This document shows, one piece after another, positions 37,168-49,820 of a stretch of 64,000 nucleotides of DNA. The DNA is from Dipodascopsis uninucleata var. uninucleata (lineage: Eukaryota; Ascomycota; Lipomycetes; Lipomycetales; Lipomycetaceae): positions 744,001 to 808,000 of the forward strand of contig JAJLTO010000002.1 of assembly GCA_030568195.1 (NCBI GenBank). Direction: 5' to 3'. The translations under genes and the position numbers were made by a program. Positions within the stretch are counted from its first letter, which is position 1. Each line of letters starts with the position of its first letter. The notes under the pieces were generated by a model that made no database searches, was not told the DNA's origin, and saw only the letters and a program-made list of their open reading frames with translations.

Positions 37168-39525
37168 TTACTCAGATGCAGCGGCAAATTTCTCCTGGAT
37201 CTCATTGTAAAGTTTGTTAAACTCTCCTACAACTTCTTCCTGTCCTCGACTTGGCTCCAAAAACTTGGAAGAAGAAAGATGGTACTTAACTTCAGATGTA
37301 GAATCTCTCAACTTGTTCCAAACAGCACCAGATGCAACAGCCTTCTGAGCTTCGTCATGGTACATAACAAAAGCCTTCATCATCGCATTGGTCTTCCAGA
37401 CTGGACAATAGGCATCGTAGGTGGAGTATCCATTCTGCTGCAAGAAGTCATCCTTAATCAATGTAGAGACATCAAGGGTAATCTTGTCAGAATCAGAAAG
37501 CGCTGACTTTCCAACCAATTGGACAACCTGCTCCAATTCCTCAGCATCAGAGATAATCTCCTTGATCTTGTCACGAAGAGCTGGAAACTCTGGGTAGTTA
37601 GCACCATAGTATTTGTTAAGGACATTGTTGTACTTGGAATATGAGAGAGATGTGTTAACTGAAGGAAAGTGCTTTCGCTGTGCGAGCTTCTTATCGAGAC
37701 CCCAGAAAACCTGGGTAATACCAAGAGTAGCAGCAGTAACAGGATCAGAGAAATCACCACCTGGCGGAGAAACGGCACCAACAACAGAAACTGAACCTTC
37801 ACGCTTGGGGTTACCGAGAGTAATGACCTTACCAGCGCGCTCGTAGAAGGAAGCAAGCTTAGCACCAAGATAAGCAGGGAAACCCTGATCAGCAGGCATC
37901 TCACCAAGACGACCAGAAATCTCACGAAGAGCCTCTGCCCATCGAGAAGAAGAATCGGCCATCATGGCAACGTTCTTACCCTGATCACGGAAGTACTCAG
38001 AGAGCGTGATACCAGTATAGATGGAAGCCTCTCGGGCTGCGACAGGCATATTAGAAGTGTTAGCGACAAGAGTAGTACGCTTCATAATAGGCTCCTTGCG
38101 ACCATCAATCTCAATAGAAAGTTCAGGGAAGTCCATAAGTACCTCAGCCATCTCGTTACCACGCTCACCACATCCAACATAAATAATGATATCGGAATTA
38201 GAGTACTTGGACAAAGACTGGGAAATGACAGTCTTACCGCATCCAAAAGCACCTGGAATGCAAGTGGTACCACCCTGGACAACAGGGAAGAGAGCGTCAA
38301 GAACACGCTGACCCGTCAAAAGAGGGTAGTCAGCAGTGAGCTTCTCAGAAACAGGTCTAGGAACACGAACAGGCCATGAATGGAACATAGAGTACTTAGA
38401 GACGACTCCATTAAATTCAACCTCAAGAACAGTATCGTTCAAAGTGTAGTTACCAGCCTCAGCGATACTAACGATGGTACCAGCAGCACGTGGAGGCAAA
38501 ATAATTTTATGGTCAGTCAAAAGAGAATTCTCATAGACAGAGCCGAAGATGTCACCACCAGTAATGTGATCGCCAACCTTTAGGCTTCCTGGGATGAAAG
38601 CATAAGAAACTGATCGACTAAGAGCAGGAGTGTCAATACCACGAGGAATATAAATAGAACCAGACAGTTCCTGAATAGTTTTCAATGGTCGCTGAATACC
38701 ATCATAAATAGTCTCCATCAAGCCAGGACCAAGTTCGACGGACAATGGCTTACCAGTACGGAGAACAGGGTCGCCGACAGTAACACCAGCTATTAACAAA
38801 AAGAGCGTTAGTTTTACTTTCTAAGCTTCGAATCTTCCCATTGTTCCATTGTTCATGATAAGGCTCCTATATAAGCCAATTGATCACATACCAGTCTCCT
38901 CGTAAACCTGAATAGTGGCCTTATCGCCATCAATTCTAATAACCTCACCGACCAAGCTGTCGTGACCGACTTTGACCTATATTATAAATTATTAATTAGT
39001 ATGCAGTTCGAGACCTACATCTTCTGCTCGAAGCTGTCCAAATACACCTTCATAAATTACGACCTCCATCAATAAGTCAATCCATCAGCTGACTCATAAT
39101 TAACATTAACACAATATATTCATAAAATATTGCGTAGTTTCTAGTTTATTCTAGTTTGTTGAATTGTGACGCCGTTTGTTCATTCGTGAAAAATGCAATT
39201 TGTCACTTACCAGTTCGTACATAGCACAACCAATCATCTGCTCCGCGATAACGACCGGACCGGAAACAGAGAAGACAGCACCTTGACAGTAAAGCAAAAC
39301 TTATTAGCTATTTCATTCTCCAGTCGCCACAGGTCAATTGCGAAGATAAATAAAGACACAAGTTCCTTTGTTATCTCATTCATAAGGCTTTCTCATAACT
39401 TACCATATTCACTCTCGAAGTTATCGAGGTCCTTCTTCATCTGACGTTTAGCAGTCTCAAGAGCACCAGCCTACGTTCAAATATTAGTGTCAATTCAGCT
39501 ATACAATCTAACACATACTTACCAT
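37168..39525 (-). CDS. VMA1: V-ATPase catalytic subunit A, 5 exons, no intein
   Basis: Exons in transcript order: 39525-39523, 39470-39404, 39281-39211, 38976-38892, 38789-37168. The first exon is only the ATG. Introns are 52, 122, 234 and 102 nt; 615 aa. Subunit A hydrolyses ATP in the V1 sector that acidifies the vacuole. Visible: [54 protein letters not shown], the Walker A loop [11 protein letters not shown], and [15 protein letters not shown]. The Saccharomyces intein inserts at this GCGERG position; here the sequence runs straight through, so there is no intein. Intron 2 ends in AAG. Length matches the mature yeast protein (617 aa). The gene is divergent from QNS1, with a palindromic E-box between them. 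Confidence 0.96.
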
Positions 39526-40073
39526 TTTGTGTTATGTTTGGTGACAATAATAATATATGAAATATGAAAGATGAACAAAGGTATGGATACCAAAAAAATA
39601 AGAGCAGAAAGACGAGAGGTTTCGCTCTCTCATTAGTGCTGTACTAAGTCATAAGCAAGCAATCGAGGGTAAGGGTGTGGTGCCTAGTCCCAAAATTGCC
39701 CATATCGTTAACTCTCAGCCAATCGATTTTGATATATAAATATTTATGGCATATACGTGATTATTATTACATATTTATGTTCTTATCACTTATCTACAAT
39801 CAGTCACAGCCATCAAGCAGGCTAATCACGTTGTTATCACGTGATAACATAACAAATGCTCACAGATCCAACAACTTAAATTCACGCCGCAGATAGGACG
39901 GGTAATATATTTAAAATAGGGTAATTATCTGTCGATAGCTTACGACCATAATACTCAACTTTTGTAGAATATGAACTCAGAGATCGTAAAGAGCAGCGGA
40001 CCTGTGATTACTGAATATTAGGACTAAAGTAAGCCTCAATAATAACTGAAATAGTTTGGATTTATTAGGCGCA
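39526..40073. other. Divergent promoter region VMA1/QNS1
   Basis: 548 bp between start codons. Its one striking element is the 18-bp palindrome at 39832-39849. Confidence 0.5.
39832..39849. promoter_or_regulatory. Perfect 18-bp palindrome around TCACGTGA (E-box)
   Basis: TGTTATCAC followed by its exact reverse complement GTGATAACA. The CACGTG core is bound by bHLH factors such as Cbf1 or Pho4 in yeasts, and TCACGTGA is the core of the CLEAR element bound by TFEB at animal V-ATPase genes. It lies 306 bp from the VMA1 ATG and 225 bp from the QNS1 ATG. The regulator is inferred. Confidence 0.5.
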
Positions 40074-42425
40074 ATGGGTCATTTTGTTACTCTCTCGACT
40101 TGGTAAGTAATGTGACGTACAATGTGCTTCATAGATGATCGCATGGCTTCGAGTCACCTTTAAAGACATTGATGAATGCGGGGACGAACCTGTTCTTCTC
40201 AGTGAGAATTAATCATAGCTTAAAGTCATTCGAGTATAGTGATATCTAATGTGAATTTTTGCTAATGAAATATTTAAATTGTAGCTCGCTAAATCAATGG
40301 GCTCTCGATTTCGAGGGAAACCTCGAAAGAATCATTGAGTCCATTGTAATGGCCAAAGCCGAAGGATCAAGACTGCGAGTAGGGCCTGAATTGGAGATAA
40401 CGTAAGGCGAATTTTATGTTTTGTCCTGTTTGATAACTTGTGCTAAATCAAGTTAAATTTAGTGGCTATGGCTGTCTCGATCACTTTCTCGAAGGTGATA
40501 CTTATTTACATTCGTGGGAGATGTATGCAAAGCTCCTGCAAAGTGAAGAGACAAACGATATTTTGTTAGATGTTGGCATGCCAGTCATGCACAAGAATGT
40601 ACGTTACAATTGCAGAATGATTTCATTTAATAAGCATATACTGTTTATTCGCCCCAAACTGTGGCTAGCCAATGATGGTAACTACCGTGAGATGAGATAT
40701 TTCACGCCTTGGATGCGTCCACGGTATGTTGAAAAATATGCGCTTCCGCGTATGATCAGAGCAATTACTGGCCAAACCGAAGTTGACTTTGGTGACGCTG
40801 TTCTCTCACTTGGTGATACAGTTCTGGGTGCCGAGACCTGTGAAGAACTATTCACTCCTGACTCTCCTCATATTGACATGGCTCTTGATGGTATTGAGAT
40901 TTTCACAAACTCATCTGGCTCGCACCATCAGTTACGAAAGTTGGATCTCAGACTAAGACTTATTACTGAAGCTACTGCGAAGTGCGGAGGAGTGTATTTA
41001 TATGCGAACCAGAAGGGTTGTGATGGTGATCGTCTCTATTATGATGGCTGTCCTCTGATTGTTGTCAATGGCCAGGTTGTTGGTCAAGGATCACAGTTTT
41101 CGTTAAAAGACGTTGAGGTTGTCACTGCCACAGTTGATCTAGAAGATGTTCGTTCTTATAGGTCTTTGATGTCTCATGGTCTTCAGAGCACTACGACGCC
41201 GACCTACCAAAGGATTCATACCAAAGTATCCTTGTCAACTTCTGGTTCGTCTTTTGATCCTACAATTGTTCCTACGAAGTCTCGTCCTATTAGAAAACAT
41301 TCACCAGAGGAGGAAATTGCTCTTGGTCCTGCGTGTTGGTTATGGGATTATCTTCGTAGATCAAAAGCTGCGGGATTCTTCCTTCCTCTTTCTGGCGGTA
41401 TAGACTCTTGTGCTACGGCTACTATTGTTCATTCTATGTGTCGGCTAGTTGTGAAAGCTTGCGAGGAAGGTGATATTATAGTAATTAACGATGCACGGCG
41501 CGCTGCTGGTTTGCCGGAAACTGACCATTATATTCCTACAGATCCTACAGAATTTGCTAGTAGAATTTTTCATACAAGCTACATGGGTACTAAAAATTCG
41601 TCATTCGACACCCGTCAACGGGCTACAAAGCTAGCTAATGAAATAGGGTCGTATCATGTAGATTTGAATATGGACTCAGCAGTTTCAGCAGTCAGAGACG
41701 TGTTTGTAGTGGTCACTGGAAAGAAGCCATTGTTCAGAGCACATGGTGGCTCTGATACAGAAAATCTTGCTCTTCAAAATATTCAGGCACGTTTGAGAAT
41801 GGTTTTGGCATATCTATTTGCTCAGTTGCTTCCATGGGTTAGAGGAAGAAGCGGTGGACTCCTAGTCCTTGGATCTGCTAATGTAGATGAATGTTTAAGA
41901 GGATACTTGACTAAATATGACTGCTCTTCAGCTGATATCAATCCAATTGGAGGTATTTCAAAGACAGATCTCAAGAGCTTTATTGCTTACTCTAGAGATG
42001 AATATCATATGCCAATACTGCAATCTTTTCTTGATGCTACTCCAACAGCAGAACTTGAGCCAATTACTGAGACATACGTTCAAAGCGATGAAGCGGACAT
42101 GGGAATGACTTATGAAGAACTTTCTATTTTTGGAAGACTACGAAAAGTTGAAAAGTGTGGTCCATATAGCATGTTTATTAAGCTGTATCATGAGTGGACA
42201 CCTCGCTTGACAGCAGAGCAAATTGCTACCAAGGTTAAAAATTTCTTTTTCTATTATGCAATTAATAGGCATAAGATGACAGTAATCACACCCAGTTATC
42301 ATGCAGAGTCTTATTCGCCTGATGACAATCGATTTGACTTACGCCCCTTTCTTATTCCAAATCAAAGATATAGTTGGGCTGCAAAAAAGATTGACGATGT
42401 AGTTAGTAAGCTTAAAGCAAACTAA
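40074..42425 (+). CDS. QNS1: Glutamine-dependent NAD+ synthetase, 3 exons
   Basis: Exons 40074-40102, 40285-40401 and 40463-42425; introns of 182 and 61 nt; 702 aa. It makes NAD from deamido-NAD with glutamine as nitrogen donor. The N-terminal nitrilase-type glutaminase starts [19 protein letters not shown]. It carries Glu45 (GPELEITGYG), the Lys in [12 protein letters not shown], and the nucleophile Cys in [14 protein letters not shown]. The C-terminal synthetase domain has the PP-loop [11 protein letters not shown] (near 320), then [33 protein letters not shown] and [13 protein letters not shown]. Length and order match yeast Qns1 (714 aa). Both early introns were placed by frame and by match across the junctions (CSLNQW; EITGYG). 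Confidence 0.96.
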
Positions 42426-42847
42426 ATAAATCTTCGTCAGCTAAGAATAGATGATATTCTTCAATTTTTATATGATTTGGATTCTAGCTTGTCTTTATTT
42501 ATATGTTCTGTAATACTCAATAGTAAATACTAAGCGAATAAATAATGTCTGTAGTCCAAAAGAATGTAGTTAAATGTTCAAATCAAAAGTGTGCTCGAGC
42601 AGTCGTAGGAAATCCTGCTAGACCATCAAAATAGTAGATGAACAAATGGACATGCGATGAAGCCGTGCTCTTGTATATATTTAAATACGTAGCAGGCTAT
42701 TAAGACATTTGGACGTGCATACAAAAAAAATTAAAAACTCAAGGCAAATGTTGACAAACCTCAACAAACAAGAATGATATCAGCCAAGCTACATTGAAAC
42801 TAAGCTGACGTTCATGCGTAAAGAGTAAAGCGTACCATCAAAATGCA
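42426..42847. other. Gap between convergent QNS1 and GID7
   Basis: 422 bp of 3' flanking sequence; no feature recognised. Confidence 0.4.
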
Positions 42848-44875
42848 TTATTCCACAGTAGACGATCCACTTTCCCAAATTCTGATTGTATGGTCATCAC
42901 TAGCAGAGGCAAACATATGTTTGTTCGTAGGATTCCAAGATACGCAGTTGACGAATTTTGTATGACCACTAAGAACTTCTATTAACATACCATCGCTCTT
43001 TCTCCAGATATATATGTTGGCATCTTCGCTACCAGAAATAATGAAATTGTCGTTGACACCACCAAAGCAGGATCTGATAATGTATTTAGTCTGAAGTTGG
43101 CCAACGCACTTATGCACTAATTGAACCTTCTCAATGTCCCAGATATGAATTTCCTGTGTAGGTATATTAACAATTGCATAACGTGAATCCCTAGAAACTG
43201 TAACACACGCCATATTTGACTGTGAATGAATAACTGCAATCTTCTTTCGTTCCTGCAAATCATAAATATGTAGACAGACTTTATTCACGATGGCAACAAC
43301 CTTCTTACCATCTGGAGTCAATGCAAGATCATAAACGCGCATACCACTCCACTCGTATTCTATAGATCCATCCAAATTCCACAAGGTCATACTCTTATCA
43401 TAAACTAAAGTGCCTGTCAAAAATTGCTTGCCGTTAGGCAACCATGCACAAGAGGTAATGGGCTGACTTAAAATGTTTGTTGTGAAGACACAAACTCCAT
43501 TTTGGAGATCCCATATCTTTACAGAGCTGTTAAAACTGCAGGTAAGTAGCATGGAATCATCAGGTGACCACGCTAGAGAAGTTACTGACTTCTTGTATCT
43601 ACCAGATATCACCGGCTTCTCATGCTCACCTAGAGATACAGGATCATCCAAATCACCTAAAACCAGAATGCTCTTCATAGTTGCCACATCCCAAATTATT
43701 ATAGATCCGTCCTCAGATGCAGATGCGAGTTTAGAACCGTCATTCGAAAACAAAACAAACCAAACTTCTGAGGTATGATCTGACAGAATGTGCGTTGTAA
43801 CAGTTGGCAACTCGCTTCGATCGCAGACGTGATCAGTATATAGTGAGGTTGGGCCATCAAAATTATGATAAGCGCATTTCATTATTTGATACTGTCTAGC
43901 TTGGTCAAACAGAGTAGCAAGTCTGTGATCTGGTATCATAACAGATGGAGATATGTGCTCTTGAAGCTCTTGTAACAGTTCTGTACGAGAGCCACCTTCA
44001 GCTCCACTCCACTTAGCTTGTTGCTTGAAATCGTCTTCTGGTACGCACATCATTAAAGATGATAAGACATGTAACTGCTTCAAATCATAATTCAAAACTG
44101 ATAACTCCTCACGTAGAACAGTAAGAGCAGACACAGTATCTCTCTTCTCCAAAAGCTCCAGAAATTTCTGCTGTCTGATTAGAAATAAAAGTGAAGTCTT
44201 GTTGGTGCCAGCCTTGAGCTCAAGTGATTCAAGTAGTTGCTCAGATTCTCTCCACTTTCCAGATAAGATGGAGGATCTGAATGCTGATACTTCTGAGCTC
44301 TCAATCGAACAATGTGATTCTGACTCTAGTACACTAGCAGACTCATTATATCCCATTTCATGCAAAGCCTGGATGATCAGACGAGTAGTTTCCAACTTAC
44401 TTGATCCATAGTAATCTATATCTCTAGTGTTATTATTACTTGTCATCATCCCATTTCCGTTACTATTAGAAGCGACATCTTTGGCGGCCATACTAGGCAC
44501 AGCAGAGTCCATAGGCTTATCTGAAGTCATTGAATGATTGCTTTTCTTTCCGTTATTACTATTATTATTCGGCACTTGCTGAAGCCCTGGAGATGCTTCA
44601 AATCGCATAGGCATGCCTACCGCTGTATGACCGCTTTCGTTTAAACACTCTTCTGTACGGAGACGCTTATGACGATGAGATGTATCGATGTTTTCCCCTC
44701 TGCTAGGCGAGTCTGAGTTCAAACTAGCTGGAGCCTCTGACTGACCTATGCTAGACGACGATTCAACAAGGTCGGATGCAGACAGTGGGCGGCGCAGTGG
44801 GCGTGCCGCTGTGTTTGATGACAGCGAATGATTAGTGAGCGAAGACACGATTTGACTGTCCTGCGCTACGATGGA
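42848..44875 (-). CDS. GID7: LisH-CTLH-WD40 protein, GID7/WDR26 homologue (5' end uncertain)
   Basis: LisH motif (TTRLIIQALHEMGYNESASV) about 150 codons into the open frame. A CTLH region follows (FRSSILSGKWRESEQLLESL; FLIRQQKFLELLEKRD), then WD40 repeats to the end (SEDGSIIIWDVATM, CSFNSSVKIWDLQNG, ASDDHTIRIWE). This is the architecture of Gid7/WDR26, a subunit of the GID/CTLH ubiquitin ligase that in yeast degrades gluconeogenic enzymes. The start is unclear. The frame is open up to 44875 with protein-like sequence, but the first in-frame ATG is at 44614 (588 aa). The extra Ser-rich N-terminus with KRLR suggests an upstream ATG exon or a non-ATG start. One candidate exon, 45141-45106 spliced to 44875, keeps frame but overlaps a Gcn4-type site. 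Confidence 0.88.
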   Translation of the reverse strand, partial: SIVAQDSQIVSSLTNHSLSSNTAARPLRRPLSASDLVESSSSIGQSEAPASLNSDSPSRGENIDTSHRHKRLRTEECLNESGHTAVGMPMRFEASPGLQQVPNNNSNNGKKSNHSMTSDKPMDSAVPSMAAKDVASNSNGNGMMTSNNNTRDIDYYGSSKLETTRLIIQALHEMGYNESASVLESESHCSIESSEVSAFRSSILSGKWRESEQLLESLELKAGTNKTSLLFLIRQQKFLELLEKRDTVSALTVLREELSVLNYDLKQLHVLSSLMMCVPEDDFKQQAKWSGAEGGSRTELLQELQEHISPSVMIPDHRLATLFDQARQYQIMKCAYHNFDGPTSLYTDHVCDRSELPTVTTHILSDHTSEVWFVLFSNDGSKLASASEDGSIIIWDVATMKSILVLGDLDDPVSLGEHEKPVISGRYKKSVTSLAWSPDDSMLLTCSFNSSVKIWDLQNGVCVFTTNILSQPITSCAWLPNGKQFLTGTLVYDKSMTLWNLDGSIEYEWSGMRVYDLALTPDGKKVVAIVNKVCLHIYDLQERKKIAVIHSQSNMACVTVSRDSRYAIVNIPTQEIHIWDIEKVQLVHKCVGQLQTKYIIRSCFGGVNDNFIISGSEDANIYIWRKSDGMLIEVLSGHTKFVNCVSWNPTNKHMFASASDDHTIRIWESGSSTVE

Positions 44876-45133
44876 CTAGCTGACCACCGTATAATAAACG
44901 TTTAATAAACTAGACTTTTGGTAATGTTCCAGTAGTCTTAGGTGATGCTAACTTAACTTCACTGTGTTAAGCTGTTCTATTAGCTACGATCTCCACGAAA
45001 CTAAAACTGCATAAAAAGGCTCAAATCCGAAGTTGAATGATGTATATCACAAGATTCCAAGTTTGTCATTTTTATGTGACTAGCTTGTGAGTAGTAATTT
45101 GTTACCCGGGCTCCGTTTTCGGAGCAAAACTTT

Positions 45134-45140
45134 TGAGTCA
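45134..45140. promoter_or_regulatory. Gcn4-type site (TGAGTCA) upstream of ILV6
   Basis: Perfect core followed by T, 113 bp before the ILV6 ATG. This spacing and the gene's role in branched-chain amino-acid synthesis fit Gcn4 control; binding is inferred. Confidence 0.5.
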
Positions 45141-45157
45141 TGCAGATAATATACACA

Positions 45158-45167
45158 TATATATAAA
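45158..45167 (+). promoter_or_regulatory. TATA run upstream of ILV6
   Basis: TATATATAAA, about 90 bp before the ILV6 ATG and just downstream of the Gcn4-type site, a usual order for an activated promoter. Confidence 0.5.
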
Positions 45168-45252
45168 AAATTGCAAGTGCTGCCTTATTCTCCTCAAAGG
45201 TTAACTTGGACGGTTTGGTTCACTAACTATTTACAAACAGTGGAGAAAAAAG

Positions 45253-46209
45253 ATGAGCTCGAAGATGTTATTTTCGGTGCCTGCAAGGACTCTCTCTGTT
45301 AGTAAAACTGCTGTCCGAAAGGGAATAGATGGAGCGGTTCGTCGATCTTCTAACAGTGGACCATCATCTACATCGGCTCTGGCATATAAGGCTCTTCATA
45401 GACGTGCAAGATTCCCGTCTCAACCAAAGATAAATACTCCGAGCTGGTCTGCATCTACTGCAGTAAGCTCTATTCTGTACGAAATGCCTCTCCCAGATAC
45501 ACAGCCAGAGAAACCCCATGTTCTGAACTGCTTGGTTCAGAACGAGCCGGGTGTTCTGTCCCGAGTTTCTGGTATTTTGGCAGCCCGTGGGTTTAACATA
45601 GATTCGTTGGTTGTCTGTAATACGGAAGTCAAAGACCTATCCAGAATGACAATTGTTCTTCAGGGACAGGATGGAGTGATTGAGCAGGCACGTCGTCAGC
45701 TCGAAGATTTGGTTCCTGTATGGGCCGTTTTAGACTATACGTCTACCCCGACGATCCGACGAGAACTCTTACTCGCAAAGGTATCAATTCTAGGTCCGGA
45801 GTACTTTGAAGAACTCTTGGCTCATCATGAGCATGGTATGACTGAGGCACTTGGTGACGAAAGCATTGGTGTCATAGAAGAAGAGAGCTCTTACCCAAGC
45901 TATCATCCCTCGAAGCTTGCACCTAGTGAGGCTCTTCGACATAAGCACCAGCACCTCGATGCTATTACCAAGCTGGCACAACAATTTGGTGGTAAGATTG
46001 TTGACATTTCGATGAACAACTGTGTAGTAGAACTTAGTGCGAAGCCAGACCGCATTACTTCATTCATACAGCTTCTCCAGCCTTTTGGTATCCTTGAGTT
46101 GGCCCGAAGTGGTATGATGGCCCTTGCTCGAACTCCTCTCGAGGCAGCTTCGAACGATAGCAAGTCTGCTGAAGAAATTGTCGACATTTCCCAGCTACCA
46201 CCAGGCTAA
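45253..46209 (+). CDS. ILV6: Acetolactate synthase regulatory (small) subunit
   Basis: Intronless 318-aa protein. The first 60 residues are rich in Ser, Arg and Lys without acid (MSSKMLFSVPARTLSVSKTA), a typical mitochondrial presequence. The ACT domain follows at about 93-170 (VLNCLVQNEPGVLSRVSGIL; ARGFNIDSLVVCNTE). The second regulatory domain comes later (HQHLDAITKLAQQFGGKIVD, ending ILELARSGMMALAR). Ilv6 stimulates the catalytic subunit Ilv2 and confers valine feedback inhibition in the first common step of valine, leucine and isoleucine synthesis in mitochondria. Length and order match yeast Ilv6 (309 aa). An acidic insert (EEESSYPSYHPSK, about 215) is typical of fungal members. Promoter: Gcn4-type site and TATA as listed. 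Confidence 0.96.
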   Translation: MSSKMLFSVPARTLSVSKTAVRKGIDGAVRRSSNSGPSSTSALAYKALHRRARFPSQPKINTPSWSASTAVSSILYEMPLPDTQPEKPHVLNCLVQNEPGVLSRVSGILAARGFNIDSLVVCNTEVKDLSRMTIVLQGQDGVIEQARRQLEDLVPVWAVLDYTSTPTIRRELLLAKVSILGPEYFEELLAHHEHGMTEALGDESIGVIEEESSYPSYHPSKLAPSEALRHKHQHLDAITKLAQQFGGKIVDISMNNCVVELSAKPDRITSFIQLLQPFGILELARSGMMALARTPLEAASNDSKSAEEIVDISQLPPG

Positions 46210-46515
46210 TTTGATTTGACACATTTGATAGGTGATGTAATTCTAAAAAAGAGAGAGGATATAATTTTTTATTATATCAACTGCCACGACGTTACGTACA
46301 TCAGCTACTCATGTGCGCTCTTTGTCCAAAATGATTTAATATTTAGATTTTATTTGTTTGTGTTTAACAATACAAATTACAATGGATATATACAATCCTT
46401 GATTTCGTAGACGCATTTCAGTAGAAGAATATTAACCTGAACCTCAGTATCCCGAAGCTTTATATCTTAAAAGTGCAGATTTTGCTTAAAGGACTTACCA
46501 CTTTTATTTGCTAAC
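46210..46515. other. Short gap between convergent ILV6 and MAP2
   Basis: 306 bp of 3' flanks, AT-rich; no feature seen. Confidence 0.4.
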
Positions 46516-48003
<1,488 letters not shown>

Positions 48004-48419
48004 ATTTCCGGACCTATTACAGAGAAAAATAAGCTGATCAAAGGCTCTGCAGCTCTATTTTTTGATCTTCAGAAATTGCTGTCTATAAGTTCCGGTGTAG
48101 TTAAAAGTAATATCGTTCTATTTTCTCAATTTTTGTGTTAATGGGTGTAGGGTATTTGTATTTAGTTCACGATTATATAACTTGTTGAGAACAATTTATT
48201 AATATTAGACCCGGTCCGGAGCATGCAATATTGTAATGCATCCCAACGCTCTACCTAAAACTGCAGCATAATAATGTGAAACCAACGGCCATATTATCCA
48301 AAATAGTAACTGATAGATACAAAGATCGAAATAGTTATTAAAGTGAATGCCTAGGGCTATGATAATTGCAGAATAGCTGATCTCGACTTCATTGAAGGAT
48401 CAGTAGGCTACTAAGAAAT
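48004..48419. other. Divergent promoter region MAP2/J-protein
   Basis: 416 bp, AT-rich, no distinct element recognised. Confidence 0.4.
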
Positions 48420-49470
48420 ATGCGATTACCTCGCGGGAAGACACATTATGATGCACTACGACTAAATCAGACTGCTACAGCGAGGGACATTAAAAAGAGC
48501 TTTTTTGCATTATCGAAAGAATTTCATCCTGATAGGACTATAAGTCAGTCTCATGATGAACGAGTTGCTGCTAGGAGGAAGTTTGAGCTCATCTCAGCTG
48601 CCTATGCAGTATTGGGAAATACAGAAAGGAGACGCGAATATGATCTTTCATTGAGAAATGTGGATCATGAGAGCATGAGTAGCAATAATGAATATTACAG
48701 ACAACCGGGAGAAAGACGACAAGCGTATAGTGGGATGAATAGAACAAGAAGAAGTGGTTCTCACTCATATAACAGTAAAAAGCAACCTGAGAGCAGCTAT
48801 CCAACCAATTCTCATAATACGGGACTTGGTGGTGGATACGCTACTGGAATGAATAATGATGTACCACATTTCGTGAGTAGTAGTTCATTGATCGTCTAAG
48901 ATTCAATGGTAGAACCTATTCTGATATCTTACTAATAATATTTAGGACTATGAAAAATATGTGCAACAGCAGCGTAAGTATGAGATGTTTAGGCTACAGC
49001 GTCTAAATAGCAGGAACAAGTTTGAGCGAAGTCCTTCATATTCTTTCTCAGCTGAATCAGGATCTTACCGCTCCTCAAGTCCACAACAATCTTTCACGAA
49101 TTCTTCGTCTACTGGTGCACGCTCTAGTTCTACTAAGTTTGGCGAGAACACTAAAGAAGAGGAAACTAGCAGCACAGCAAAATCTACACCACCGGCATCA
49201 TCGTCAAACACAGGTTTTCGACCCAACACAGCAAGATTCACAGTAGAATCACATCCCTTGTATTCACATCACCATGTTAAGGAGACCAGGAAGCAGGAGG
49301 CAATGAAAGCGAATAATGAACTTTCTACAGGTGGCACGCAAAGAAGCCATGACTCAAGAATGAGAAACCCTGAGACAGAGATAAGATCTGCTGTCAAAAA
49401 TCTTGTGATTTTAACTGCTTTTTCGGTCACAGTTTACACATCAATGGTTGCATTTGGATTTTTGAATTGA
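48420..49470 (+). CDS. J-domain protein with C-terminal membrane anchor
   Basis: Two exons, 48420-48872 and 48946-49470. The 73-nt intron runs GTGAGT...TTTAG with a TACTAAT branch; 325 aa. The J domain is at residues 5-75 (THYDALRLNQTATARDIKKS) with an intact HPD (KEFHPDRT), so it can stimulate an Hsp70. The middle is low-complexity Ser/Asn/Arg-rich, with a conserved-looking segment VPHFDYEKYVQQQRKYEMFR across the splice junction. The C-terminus has a single hydrophobic segment (NLVILTAFSVTVYTSMVAFG) and only two following residues, a tail-anchor-like arrangement. The position so near the end and the positive N-terminus fit a mitochondrial or ER membrane J-protein of the Jid1/DNAJC30 kind, but I cannot decide. 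Confidence 0.85.
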
Positions 49471-49820
49471 TACAGTCAATGACAATTAATACTGTCATTG
49501 CTACTTATGACTACTAGTTTTGGAATTATGAACTCTGACAATTTCATCATCTACGATACACAATATAAAAATATCCTAGCTATATAAAATTTTTACCGAT
49601 GATCTCTCGCTCGTAACTTAGAATCTAACTCATTCATATTAAAGCAATCTAGAACATTGAGATATTTTTAAAAGTTTCTTATTATTTTATAGCAGTGACG
49701 TATTTAAAAATTATATACCGCCAAAAAAATAAATAATAGAATAATCAGTAATAGTAAAAATAATCAAAATCAAACAGTTCTACTCTATTGAGGTAACTGC
49801 TATAAACACATTATTAACCT
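49471..49820. other. Gap between convergent J-protein gene and POR1
   Basis: 350 bp, AT-rich; no feature seen. Confidence 0.4.

Larger units (their letters stand above)
44876..45252. other. Divergent promoter region GID7/ILV6
   Basis: About 377 bp. It contains a TGAGTCA site, a TATA run, and possibly a short first exon of GID7 (see findings). Confidence 0.45.

Noticed and set aside
37168-39525. Possible VMA1 intein
   Set aside because: The [13 protein letters not shown] region runs uninterrupted, so no intein is present.
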